A stretch of DNA of 64,000 nucleotides from Tyto alba (taxonomy: Eukaryota; Chordata; Aves; Strigiformes; Tytonidae). Of this stretch, positions 1 through 12,436 are shown piece by piece. Both the position numbers and the translations under genes were made by a program. The stretch spans positions 9,313,752 to 9,377,751 of the forward strand of contig NW_024881301.1 in assembly GCF_018691265.1 (NCBI RefSeq). The letters are read 5' to 3'. Position 1 is the first letter of the stretch; every line of letters begins with the position of its first letter. The notes under the pieces were generated by a model. That model searched no databases. It was given only the letters and a program-made list of their open reading frames with translations, and was not told the DNA's origin.

Positions 1-3000
1 CAGGAAATGTAGGATATCTTTTCCTAAGAAGTTTTTTCCGTGCTTGCAGTTTCCATGTTTTGCCTATTTAAGGGAACTACATTTTTACATCTCCAGCTGT
101 AGCTGAGGGTATAAACATCTTTATATTTTTGGTCTAATGGAACATTTGATATTCCACTCCAGTGGTTCTGTAGCAGTACTCTCATTTCCAGTCAGAAAGC
201 ATTCATTTTCTGAATAAATAGTCTTCTAAGATATACTTCACCTTCAGCATCCTGTTTAATGAGGAAAAAATTGGTGGTAAACCAGAAAGACCAACAAGTG
301 ACTCCACTTTTCTACACTTCATGTTTTTATTTGATCTCTCCTTTCTCTTTAGCCTGATAAGATAAAATAGCTTTTACTCTAGTATACCTGTTTTCCTGAC
401 AGTCTCTTGAGAGGCAGTTCTTTAAAATGGATTTCAATTTCTTGATTTGTTTTCTGAAATGTCTATGAGATTTTAGGCATTAAAACATTTTCCAACAATT
501 AAAATATACATAAATACTTCCTAGATAGTTCTCAAGTATTATGGAGGAGTATCTTTTGAAGTGAAAAAGTCCTCACTTTTTTTTTGGTACAAGGTCTGCA
601 TCCCAAGAGGTACAGAGATAATCAGTGCTAGACAGAATGTATGTTCCTTATCTGTAGGATGAATCACTTACCATGTCTCTTGCTGCTAGATCTTTCATTG
701 TAAGTTTAATAGCCTCTCATACTTTCATATTTTCTTCCCAAGAGTCTATATTTATCCCTGCATAAATCTTATGCCTTGTTAAAATCCATCCTCTTATCCC
801 AAACTCGGTGATTAAAGTACACTGCTACCCTTTCCCTAAAGTTGGGCTCAGTTCATAACATTTATTCTAAAATACAGTTGTGCTCAGCACAGCTGGAGAA
901 GGCTACATCTGAGGTAAACCATTAGCTGAAAAGTCTCACTAGACCAGGTAGGAAGACTTGGACTAACCATAAAGCTGGATCAGAGATGGACTTTTTGTCT
1001 TGGTAAGTCTGAACTGAGAAATTGATTAGGTCAGAGCAGAAACTTTGGAGGGTTTAAACAAAAATCTGCATTGTCCCAAAACATAAATGTTTCACTTTAA
1101 GACGAAATGAAAGACAATGTCAACATTTACTTAAATATATATGTTCTTCATGCCTTTTTTGCCCATTAAAGCTTAAGATATTTTAAAGTCAAAATGAAAA
1201 TTTCAGAAAGAAAACAGGAAATGTATTAGAAATGTAGAAATAAAGCAGTTAATTGAAAATAAACAAAAATGAAAAAAATCTATAGTTTTTACATTGCCCC
1301 TCTGTTTTTTTTTTAATTGCCCATAACTATTTCCCATTTTGTCAAGGTGTTACTTTTTCTCAAGTTCCATTTTCATTTCATTTGCATGCTAATTTCTTGT
1401 TTGCTGAAAATGAAAGCCAACTCCAGTTAACCTTAGCCAGCATTCTGGGTTAGGAACTCTCCAAGTTAGCCACTGGGATGCACTGAGGTCAGGATTGGAC
1501 CTTAATTATTATTTTGCTGCAGGATAGAAATGTTTTCATGTGGGTATCAAGAAAAATATCTTCTTCGTCTCACGGTTCATGGCCCTGAAACACCTTCTGG
1601 ATTGTGCTGCATCTGCTCTTTCTTTCCAAACAAGAGTGGAGGTCAGTCAGTCTTTCAAAATGTTTTCACACAAAGAGATGCTGGTTGTTCTTCTCCTTTT
1701 ATTCCACTGCATGCTTGTTTTACACCACTAGGTTGGAGTGAGAGGCAATTGTGTTGTCTCTTTGGGATGATGGATAAAGACAGGCAGATAGAAATATCAG
1801 AGCATCTGAAGAGGGAAGATTAGTCAAAAAGGAGGCCATCATTCCAGCAAGCAAGGCTTTTTCTCCTCTGGGGTTTCCGAAAGACAGGTTTTCAGAGGAA
1901 ATTTTGATGGTGCTATAGGAATTCTTACAAATGCAGAGGCTTGGGCAAAGGTACAATGCTGCCTTTTGGAAACATGGCAGGCCCACAGGGGACATTAAGG
2001 TGGTGGCTGATCAGATGCAGGAGACAAGTTCTTGCTAATGGATGAGAGATGCCCCGCAGGATGCTAAGTAATGTGACAAATGTCCCTCACTGATCTTCAA
2101 AGTAAAAGCAAGTATAGCTTATATTTTATACAGGAGACACTGGCAAGGTTTCCAGAACACTTCATGAAGCTAGCACAAAGCACCTGTGTGCTTGCAAGAC
2201 TGAAGATAAAAAGGCTATAAAGTCAGATTTGCAAAGAGAAGGTGTGTTGGATTCTAGGAAGCCAGGCAAAAGCCACTGAACTAGTTCTGCTGTTAGATGT
2301 TATTTCATGCTTTAAAGTGGCTACTTGGTACTTACGAAAAGCTTTGGTGTTTTTATGAAAAATTTTGGAAGGATTCACATTGCTCAGCATTCACAGTGCT
2401 CAGTCAGTCCATTGCAGGGTGGAAAATCAGGCCAGAAAGCAATCTGCTGGCTATGATAGACACTTTGTCAATTTAAAGCTGGAAAGGGAAACTTTAGACA
2501 CTGTCAAGAAGTCCAACAAATAAATGGAGATGCTTTTGCTGCTGGAAGAGTGGCAGGTTTGTGGCAGTGGCATTTAAACCACATACAATGCCAGGAGGAA
2601 CCAGGTCTTCTAGACTACAGAACTACTCAGGCTGAATTCTTAATTCAGAAAACACACTTTGTGTTCCTAATTCAGCCATGGATTCATCAAGACTCTTCAG
2701 CCTATGTTTAAGTCAACAATTTTTAAACACAAATTTGCAATTAGAGCATATGTTTTACAGTCTTTGTTACTCGAGAAGTTTAGCCCTTTTCCTGATCAGC
2801 CAGCTGGTAAATTATCTATTCACTGAATGTAAATTATTTGAAAACGAATTATTATATACTAAAAATCAGAATGTCTCAGTACAATATTTCATTTATGTAT
2901 TTATTTTTGGTCCCTCCTGCCTAAAATCTTTTGCAGTTCCTTGTCATCTGGATAAATATTATTCTGCTGCTTATGTTGATTGAAGAATCAGATATTGCTC

Positions 3001-3920
3001 AAATAAGTTAATATGGTATTTGTTACTTAAATGTTTGCTATTATCATATAGTATAGGCAGTATCTAATGTGATTTTATCACTACTATTAGTACTACAAAT
3101 TTACTGTGCAGCAAGTTTCTTATTTTTGATGGCTTGGAGATGAGGAGGAAGAATATATAGATGGGAGGAAGAACAGAGCATGTGTATGAATCTGAAAAAC
3201 GTTGCTCTGTGTTACGGTACATTATGCTATAACTGTTCATTTAATTATTGGGTTCACGTAGTGTAAGTGTGGTAAGAATAGATGGCCCCCATTCATTTAA
3301 CTACTTCCCATCCCTTTCCAGCTGACTGTTACACATCTCTGCAGCTTATTGCCTGAGCCCTCACTCCCACGTTCCCCTCAAACTCCTCTGAGTCACGATT
3401 AGATTTTTCTACCCTTTAGCTGCAACTTGTTGGCAGATGGTTCTGGCTGAATTTAGACAGGCACAGATGCCTTCATGCTTGCTGTCTTTGCAAACAGAAA
3501 AAAAAAAAAAATAAACTGCATGTTCCTTTCCTTCACTCTTTGTGTGCATGAGTGTGAGTGTGTGCTACCTGTGTCTCCAGGAGCATTGCACCTGCCCCAA
3601 AAAGGATGGCAAATAATGGCAAAGAAACACATTGAACTGACAAGAAATAACAGTTGACATATATTTTTATATTGTTTTCTCTTCAGAAGGACTAGGAGAA
3701 TATAGTTAATTTGCAAGTCTCATTTAGTACAGAGGATATTTAGAAATTGAGTTAAGAGCTAGTAAATCCTTCCCATGAGTCTATCACATATCTGATAATC
3801 TTCTGTGGACAAGCTATGGCTCTTTCTTTCATTCTTTAGTGTGTTTCTGTAATTTTGTTCTTCTTAACTCTTAATATTTAATTAAGTGAAAAGAGGGAAA
3901 GGTCATTAACATTTAGATGA
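1..3920. other. AT-rich non-coding stretch
   Basis: No gene is recognised. Open frames here are short, unlike any family I know, and have no splice context. The one item noted is a minus-strand exon-like piece at 672-757 with a good donor but an in-frame TGA (see findings). A short TG-rich run lies near 3540-3566. The rest is unique-looking AT-rich sequence. Confidence 0.7.
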
Positions 3921-4470
3921 CATGGAGAGAGGAGGAAGGGAGAGGGAGAGGGAGGGGGAAGAGAAGGGAGAGGAGAGGAGAGGAGAGGAGAGGAGAGGGG
4001 AGGGGAGGGGAGGGGAGGGGAGGGGAGGGGAGGGGAGGGGAGGGGAGGGGAGGGGAGGGGAGGGGAGGGGAGGGGAGGGGAGGGGAGGGGAGGGGAGGGG
4101 AGGGGAGGGGAGGGGAGGGGAGAGGAGAGGAGAGGAGAGGAGAGGAGAGGAGAGGAGAGGAGAGGAGAGGAGAGGAGAGGAGAGGAGAGGAGAGGAGAGG
4201 AGAGGAGAGGAGAGGAGAGGAGAGGAGAGGAGAGGAGAGGAGAGGAGAGGAGAGGAGAGGAGAGGAGAGGAGAGGAGAGGAGAGGAGAGGAGAGGAGAGG
4301 AGAGGAGAGGAGAGGAGAGGAGAGGAGAGGAGAGGAGAGGAGAGGAGAGGAGAGGAGAGGAGAGGAGAGGAGAGGAGAGGAGAGGAGAGGAGAGGAGAGG
4401 AGAGGAGAGGAGAGGAGAGGAGAGGAGAGGAGAGGAGAGGAGAGGAGAGGAGAGGAGAGGAGAGGAGAGG
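3921..4470. repeat. Purine pentamer satellite, (GGGGA)n then (GGAGA)n
   Basis: A 550-bp run on the plus strand made only of A and G. After an irregular G/A lead-in there are five AGGAG units (3971-3995), 25 exact AGGGG units (3996-4120) and 70 exact AGAGG units (4121-4470). Block changes from GGGGA to GGAGA are sharp, as expected if one variant unit expanded by slippage. Long open frames on both strands here (for example 3906-4550 minus) are consequences of the five-base period, not genes. Mirror-symmetric polypurine tracts can form triplex DNA, and the 25 G4 runs can form G-quadruplexes. The exact copy number may be an assembly approximation. Confidence 0.98.
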
Positions 4471-7400
4471 CTGTTTTTTTCAGGAAAAAACATGTTCCAC
4501 AAAACAGTTATACATGCTTCTGCGTTCAGTGCAGTTCCAAACTGTGCCACAATTAAAGCAGATCTAAAAATAATATCATAGGTATTTCAATACATTCCTT
4601 AATCTTCTACAGAAAGATTATACAATATTTTTAAAATTCAATAACTCTCTCATGACAACCTTTCTTAGACAGGCTATATAAATCAAAATCAAATTCTGAG
4701 GTATGAAATCTGTTTGAATTTTGCCTCTCTAACCTCCTACTTCATTTCTGTGCCTGCAGGTCTGCAGGAAATATGTCCTTCTATTTGCCAGTTAGGGCCT
4801 ACAGGATTCATCCTAAAACTAGACCCAGCTACTTTCTTATTTGTGAAATTTCGTCAGTTTGCTGTCTTGTAGAAATTAGAGTTATAAGCTCTGTACTTTA
4901 ATGCACGCATCTAAACTAAGGATAAAAAACCTGAAGGGACACACTTTCTTTTACACAACCATAGAAACTAAGCAGTGACCATTTTGGCATCATTTTTCCA
5001 TATAATTCAGCAATTTTTGAGAAGCTAAATAAAATCCATAAGTGTCAGAAGCCAAAAGGCTCCTGACTCTGAAAGAATCTGCTATACACCTGGTCTATTT
5101 AATGTTTTACCAGTAATTCATAACTAAACAAACTTCCTCATGTTTCTGTATCCATGTTAAGAGATGAGAGCTAAAATTGAAACAGGTAAATGGTGCAACA
5201 TGGATTACTAGAGACAAACAGAGACCTACAAAGCAATTTATTCTGATGGTTCATGTTTAATTTGAATTTGAATAAGGTTCATTTCACTTGAGCATTAGCA
5301 TCTAAATCTAGTTTTAGCGAGAGCCGAGTGCATTAGGAACTTGTTATTTCTGCTGAGAATTTTAGCCAAAACATGAAAGATAATTTTTATTATAGGATTT
5401 GGTCCTGGTTTAATAAGAGTAACTGCAGATCATCAATACACAATTTTTTTGAACCTATGGGGAGCAATTAAAACTAATTCCCTGCGGAAATGGGGTCGAT
5501 ACACTGCTTCTCCAGTAGATCCTTTTTCCAGAGGCTTAGCACAGAGAAGGGTGTAGCTTTTGTGTGAGAAGTTATTGAATCAAAACTTGTTAGTTATCAC
5601 TGTTGCAAAATAGATATAAACCTGCAGCAATTGAGAAAAATATCTCACACCATGTGGATGACATGCATGGGTAAGGCAGCACTCATACACTTTTAGCACT
5701 ATGGTGACTTTAAAATGTTTGTCATTTGGGGGCTTGCCACAATAACATCTGAGTGTTTTTCAGGAGAAACTGATAGTGTTAGGAAGATGTATGTGAGTTT
5801 TAGTGAGTATCTGGCTTTTCTTCCCCATTCTTGATAAAAACTTTGCTGTTTCATTCATTAGCGTTAGAACAAGGCAATACTTGGAAGGGAGATGTCTTTT
5901 GTTGTGACTAAATTAAGTAGGATTTCATTTCCACCATCAAGCTGTTAATATAAAGAGAAAACTAAGGTAGGGAAACCCAGTGACAAAACAAAACAATCTG
6001 CAAGGTTTGAGCATTGACTGAATGCATTTTTTGGCATATTAAATTATTAGCAGAGCTATCTTGTGCAGGCAAGTGGAAGAAGTGGTTGTAGAACTGGTGA
6101 TTCAGAAAAGCACTTCTGTATTTCTTTATTTTTTGATGTGTTTTCCATTAGACAATGCTTGCCCGGCTGTAAAAAATTTTTAACATAAACTAGAGCTGGA
6201 TGCTTGACATGGCTGAGGCTACATAATATTCTGAGTGCTCTTGTCTCTGGCATGTCTCTGCTACATGTATTCCCAAAGGCTGCAAGTTAATTTTCTTCAA
6301 AAAGGTCTGACTGTCCTAGAGGCACTGGGGCTGCCTGCAGGCATGGCACCTGGAAGATGCGTGATGAGCCACCTCTACAGTTTCTGTGGTAATTGCATTA
6401 TTCGATCCTTCTCTATGGTAAGCAGGAAAACTTGAGATGCATCCTCCAGGCATATTAATGTCTGTATGTGAGAGACTGCTGCTCACTTGGTGTTTCAACA
6501 TGAAGACACAACTCACCTCCATTTTATCTTGAGACTCTAAACAGTGTTCATGTTTAGAAAGTATCATGGCAAGGAGGTGTTTCTGTACCTACCTATAAAC
6601 ATGCAATTCCCCAGCCTGTGAATCAAAACTAACAAGTTCCTCCTCTGCTTGTCCAGTTGTACAGCTCTGCAATGTCTCATGGGGCTCGGTGCACATTCTT
6701 TATTTATTCTCCACATTTGCATCATCCCAGAAAGCTTTTGCAGCTCTTCACAGGACAAAATTTTTGATGGCCACTTGCTGGCAAACAAGTAGCATTTTGC
6801 CTATTATGGGCATTAAAAAATGCTTACATATTTTATGAAGTATTTTAAAAAGTCTTTAGTTTATAATTATTTATGAAAAAGATGTGCTGCTCACAGAAGT
6901 ATCCTCCTGACAGAAGGAGTGAGTACAGAGATGCTAAGGGAAGGAAGGCAAAAAGGGAGTCTAGTTAATTACTCATAAAATGAACAAAATCTTATGAAAA
7001 AAATAAAGGATCAATGGATATTATGAAGTTATTTCTACTTTTTAATTTCAAATGTTTCCTCCTTATGGCTTTACTGGATTCTACAGTATTTTAGTGTATC
7101 TGGTGGCCATTAAACACAGAAGTGATCCCAAAATTTTGTTTCAACGTACTTTGCACAACTGGAATTACCTAGTGCTCACTATTTGCTGATGTAGTTACAC
7201 ATATTAAGCCTGATCCTGACCAGCAAGGATTGGGCATCATTTTAGTGCATTTATAGACTTCCAGAAAGATTAAAGTGATGAGACAACAGTATCTGGCTTT
7301 TTTCGGTCCAGTGCCACACCAAATGTCTGTGTAGTAATTGAACTGTGAGACAGCTGAGATGTTTTTTGCTGACTTCTATCCAGTGGGATTATTTATCTAA

Positions 7401-10400
7401 TTATTTTATGTGCTTTTGCTGCATTTGAAAGGTTTTTAGCTGACTTGCCAAAAAATTAAGCAAAAATCTACATCAGGTACCTGACACATACATTTATGAG
7501 CTGTCATGTTCTTCAAGATGTGGAAACTACTCTGTGAATTTGAACACACAAACTGTCTTTACAGCATAAATTTTTTATTCCTACCCCTGAGAAGCATATA
7601 AAATAAATATTTTTTTTCCTCCATTAAGCACATTTTATAGTGCACCAAGAATTTTATTTCTTTTTCATCATGCATTTTTTTCCCTAGAAAATGTACTAAA
7701 CATAAGGAATATCTTGCCAGATGTGGAGTTCTCCTTCATTTTACCCTCCTACTTGCTCAAGGTCTGTGTTTCGTTGCTAGTCTCCTTTTCTTTATCAAAC
7801 ATCTATTTCTGCAAGGATTGAAGTTCACAGAGGACAGCCAACGAGTATAATATTGTAACTTAATTTCACTTAGTGCTTATGGTTTCCATCCTTATCACTT
7901 TGCTTTAATTATAAATAAAATTTTCAAGATTCATGTTAGGGAAGAAGAATCTGGTGTCGGTGACTTCACAAGGGGGAACATGCTTTCTTCTCAGGATGAT
8001 ATACCTCTTAGTCAGCCGTGTTCCCTTGTAGGGTGCATAACCCAACTACTCTTACCCCATTTCCGTTTATCTGCTTTTTCTAATTAATCTTCCATTACAT
8101 TTTAAAAATTAAATTTATTATTGTAACTGTTAGCACAGAAGATTATTGAGGAAATGTCTGGAAATTCAGTGATCAGTCTTTAACTAAACCACAGGCAATC
8201 AAAAATATTCTTACAATATAAACTGAATATATTTGTTTCTATTCATTATTAATTTTTACTTATAATTGTACATGCTAAAGTCAGAATTCAAGAAATAATA
8301 TGGAAAGAAAATATTCTTGGAAGTGGATATGAAGTTGGTGAAAATATTTCATTCCAGTCTACTCTGGGCAACAATCAGTCAAATAACCCCGTCCCTCTAG
8401 CCTCAGTTTTTTAAGAGGAAGAAATAAAAAGTTTTGAGAAAATATATATTTTTAAAACTTTTTAAGAGGTTTAAAAAAAAATATGAAAAATTTGTTCTTT
8501 TTTTTTTTTTTTTGGTCAATAAATAAAATCCATCAGTAAGGATTTTTACACAGGAAAAGCTTTCATGCTGACATTTGCCACTCTGTGACTTTTGAAAACA
8601 ATCTGAGTTCTGAAATAAAAAAACAGCCCTGCAAACCCAAAGGAAATTATGTAAATCTTTATTCTGCCATTCAGTGACTTTTTTTAACCACTGGAAAAAG
8701 TTTTGAAAACTAGAAAGGTGGTAAAAGCAAGAAAGCAAAAAAGGAAAGTTTATAAACCCCCCTAGACACCATTCATTTTATTGCAGTTGGGCACAAAAGA
8801 GAAGTAAGGGAATACTGTCAGCATTTTTGTGAATTTTATTCCACTTTTTCAAACAGAAGTAACTGTAAATCTCACAAGATTTCAAGAAAGGTGCTTTAAA
8901 AATAAATTATAATTGGAGTAGAATGCAGAAAACCATTTAAAGATTTAAACAGCATTCTGTGTATTCCTATTTGCATTTCTGCGGAGATGGTCATTCATGT
9001 AGGTAAAATCAAGAATATTTTTTAATATTATCCTGATATTTCTCTGAAGTCTCTGAAATGAATCCATCACCTTGTGGTGATTTTATCCAGCTTTCTACTT
9101 AGGTTCTCAGTATCTGGAAGTTTAATTGAGCTTAAGTTCACAAGATACCCATTTTCCATAGGTTTTCGATACTTTTGGCTACTGAAAGTGTCTGGGAAGC
9201 ACTGCAAATATGGGACTACTCCACACATAGTAAAGCAGTATGAGTTTGATACAATTAGAAAATTTAAGTAATTTTTAGACCTCGTAACCTCAATATCCAC
9301 AATATTTGTGAGAAGATGTTTTTTTATCATTAATACGTGATTGATCTTTTTTTTTGGAAGGAGCACTTAAAATGAGCTAAGGATACTGTTCACATTGCAA
9401 AAACAAACACAAGTTAGGAAATGTTTAAATTAAATCAGTCTATCTGATCTTCATTTAGCCCTGCACTCTGAAGACTGAAGCACATTTAAATCTTTTCACA
9501 GATGTCCCGCTACATTTAGTGGCCAGCAACAGCGATGCTCAGATCAGAAACATATATTCAGAAAAACCTGTTTTCTCCTAGTCTTCAACATTCTCTTTCT
9601 CTTCACATCTGATGTACCAAATATTACTTGTGTACTGGTGTACAGACAGAATTGCTCCTTTGCTCACACGCTTCTTAATGACATTTGTCACTGTATTACC
9701 CTAGTAATTAATCAGTGTATCTGGTAATGTATTAACAATTAGCTGTCACATTTTCACAATTCCTGTGAGGTATTATCTCACTTTTGCTGCTGTGGAGCTG
9801 AGGCAATAAATATAAAACTTATCCACCTGGTTTGGACATCTAATTTCAAACTTTCCAGGGGATAACAACCCCAACTTGTACTTTAGGCATTTAAAGCATA
9901 GTCCCAGCTGACATATCTGTCTGTTCACTTTGGAACATTAGGTACCAGGACCTCAGGTTGATTCCCTCAGATAATGAGCTGCTTAAGTTTAAATACCTTT
10001 ATTTGGCATTATATCTGAGGCAATATAAGGAAATGGTTCTTCAGAGTGGGATACAAATGACATGCAAGGAAACTGTCCTCTCTCCACGAGCTGTGTCCTG
10101 CCCAGTTCCTCTCTTACCTCCCTGTTTCGGCATAAATGCAGGGTCCTGCAGCCACCATACTCCACTGCTTCACAGCCCATGTGCATTGTGCAAGGAAATA
10201 GAATGCGGCATAGAAGAAGAGGAGCGCAATCATGTAAGAACAACGTGACGGGCAGCCCACGATCCAGGCAGAAGAGGACTGATTCCCTGCACCTATCCCA
10301 GGCCAAGCACACCCCACTGCAGTCCAGAGCTGGGAAATGTCCTACTTAGCCCAGAACAGGATGTCTTTGTGGAGTTTTCAGCTGCAACAATTTAGGCTGT

Positions 10401-12106
10401 CTCTCTGCTATATGCATGAAAGTTTTTTTTCTAAAAATAAGAAGCAGAAGTCATATTCAGTTTGGATTTTTGCAGAAGTTAAAAGCAATAAATCTACAAT
10501 GAAAGTTACCCCTTTGCTATGTATTAAACACAAACTCCAAGCTGTATCCTTTTGGGGGAAGGTTATCAGCATTCTTTATGCTGGAGAAATTAACATGTTT
10601 TCAGGTAGCCCTCCCACTTTTTTTTTCTGAAATAGCTAAAATATTCAGCTGTAACTGTAACTGTGTGTTTGCGTGCACAGGTATGTGTGTGTGAAAAATG
10701 ATTTTTAAATAGATGTCCATGCTGCAAAATTTTAGCCCAAACATTTCACGTATTGTAAAGTTATGAGCAAATGAAAACAAGCTCTGACACGGAGTGTGAA
10801 ATATCCTTCTACAGATGCAACCTTGCCTGCCTGCTTATTGTGCTATGGAAGTGTTGCAGAGCTAACATCCTCTTTTAATGTTGAGGATAAATAAAACTAT
10901 GATAAGAATAAATACAATAATTTAAACTGATTCAAGCAGTTTATCCTGACATATTTCTTGTTAATTAAACTGCGAGAATAATTGATTTTTTCTGTGTGAA
11001 ATCTGAAGCGAAGGAGGTTAATGACAGTGTAATTATGGCAACATGAATACCTGAAAAAATGTAGTTTTGTTTGACATGTAATGAGCCTTTTGATGTCAAA
11101 TGAAACTTTCATTTCCCGGTACTTATAAAACATCAAAATAGTAGTAGTAATACAACCTCAAATAGGTAAAGGTTTAGATGTCTTCAAGAAAGAAATCAGT
11201 GCTGTCCAATAATGGTTAATGAACTTAACATATGGAAGATACTGGTTCTGTCTTCTTCTTGCTTTGTAAGACAGTTTGAGCCATGTTCCCAGCTAACAAA
11301 TGGTTTAAAAAGTTTATTGCTAATCTATGTTACTCAGGAGCTTTTCCAGTCTACCAAGGCCACACACATGCCCCACTACTTTCCTTTGCTTTGTTGGATA
11401 GAGACCTGGTAAGAAACTGCCTCATGGCCCGCTGTACCCTGGTTTCCCCTGGAAGAAGCACCAGGAGAGCACAGCATGCATTGGCCAGGCTCCTAAGGTA
11501 AATGGAAATGCACAGGGGACAGGCCCTGGGTCATGCGGGGTGCCTCTAGACACTGGTTCCCTAAGTTGAGGGCTATTGATTTGTGCTATAGACACGATCA
11601 GTGTTCACCTGAGGTGGTATGAGAAACCGGGTATCCTCAGCCTGTGTAACTGTCCTAGCAGCTCTCTAGCATAATAATAACTGAGATTGTGTATTGAGCT
11701 TCATTAGGAATAACAGAGAGCGTCTTTACCTCAAAAGCCTTCTAACCTGGTAGGTAGTAAGCAACATGTGTGCTCAGAGGTATCAGGAGATGAAGTTTCA
11801 CCCTGTCCTGGGTATGTGCCCCTGAGCCCTGCATGCTTCAGGTGAAGAGGGACAGCGCACCGCTTGTTCCCCAAGCATTAACTGGATTTGATGATAATTT
11901 TTGAGTAATGTAAGAGGAACAGAAACTGAATTTTCAAGCAATTTATGATTCTCAGATCAGATTAGTCCATCTCTACTTGTTCCTATGTTTTCTTCTACTA
12001 AAGCTGGTACCATACATATAGCCCTAATGAAACAGTGCGGCCCAATCAATGCTTAATGTTTGAGCATTATTTCCTCTCTTCTTTTGGGAGATCTTGCCTA
12101 TTTCTG
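4471..12106. other. AT-rich non-coding stretch
   Basis: No gene or dated mobile element is recognised over about 7.6 kb. It contains short homopolymers (for example a poly-T at about 8497-8515) and scattered sub-110-residue open frames that look random. A minus-strand frame at 10114-10317 ends at a good GTAAGA-type donor beside a hydrophobic segment, but it resembles no known protein. 5290-5560 keeps a few CpGs in AT-rich surroundings and could be conserved non-coding sequence; this is weak. Confidence 0.65.
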
Positions 12107-12155
12107 TTTCACACCTTTGGTCTTTCACACCTTTTATCATTTCACACCTTTGGTC
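12107..12155 (-). promoter_or_regulatory. Three tandem T-box half-sites
   Basis: Three consecutive copies of a 16-17 bp unit, each carrying TCACACCT at 12109-12116, 12125-12132 and 12142-12149. On the minus strand each reads AGGTGTGA, the established T-box half-site (Brachyury/TBX families), with the usual following AAA. Copies one and three share TTTCACACCTTTGGTC exactly; copy two differs after the core. The evenly spaced same-orientation array could be a tandem-duplicated binding site or a chance minisatellite. No promoter or gene is visible beside it. Confidence 0.45.
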
Positions 12156-12390
12156 TTTTTTATGTTCTTTTGCCTCTCTTCATTTCTCTGCTTTATCAGT
12201 TGTTTCTATCCAGCAATATGGAAAAAATGTGGCTAAAAAAGCAATATGTCTGTGTTATTCAGCACCTACTATTGTTTGAGTTATAATGGCTTTTTGTGCT
12301 TCATTCTGTGAAACTTGCAGTATTTGTCAGCTGGATTATTTTCTGGGTTTGTTGTAACTGTAGTTATGTACTTCTGATTTTGTCTTGCAG

Positions 12391-12436
12391 AATAAATGGA
12401 TATTTTTTTCTAGACAAGTCTTTTCCAATAGCAATG
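12391..12436 (+). other. Candidate small exon, unassigned
   Basis: A 46-bp segment follows a reasonable acceptor (pyrimidine-rich tract ending TTGCAG at 12385-12390) and precedes a GTAAGA donor at 12437. One frame is open (phase 1, about 15 codons), but the segment is AT-rich and resembles no protein I know. It lies on the same strand as the better candidate at 15267-15351, so the two could belong to one non-coding transcript. Chance pairing of splice motifs is equally likely. Confidence 0.15.

Noticed and set aside
3906..4581. Open frames over 200 residues on both strands
   Set aside because: They are translations of the GGGGA/GGAGA array. A five-base period without T on one strand cannot form stops, and the proteins are pure two-to-five residue repeats.
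10114..10317. Minus-strand frame ending at a GTAAGA donor, with a hydrophobic segment
   Set aside because: Could be a first exon with a membrane segment, but no acceptor partner, no CpG island and no family resemblance.
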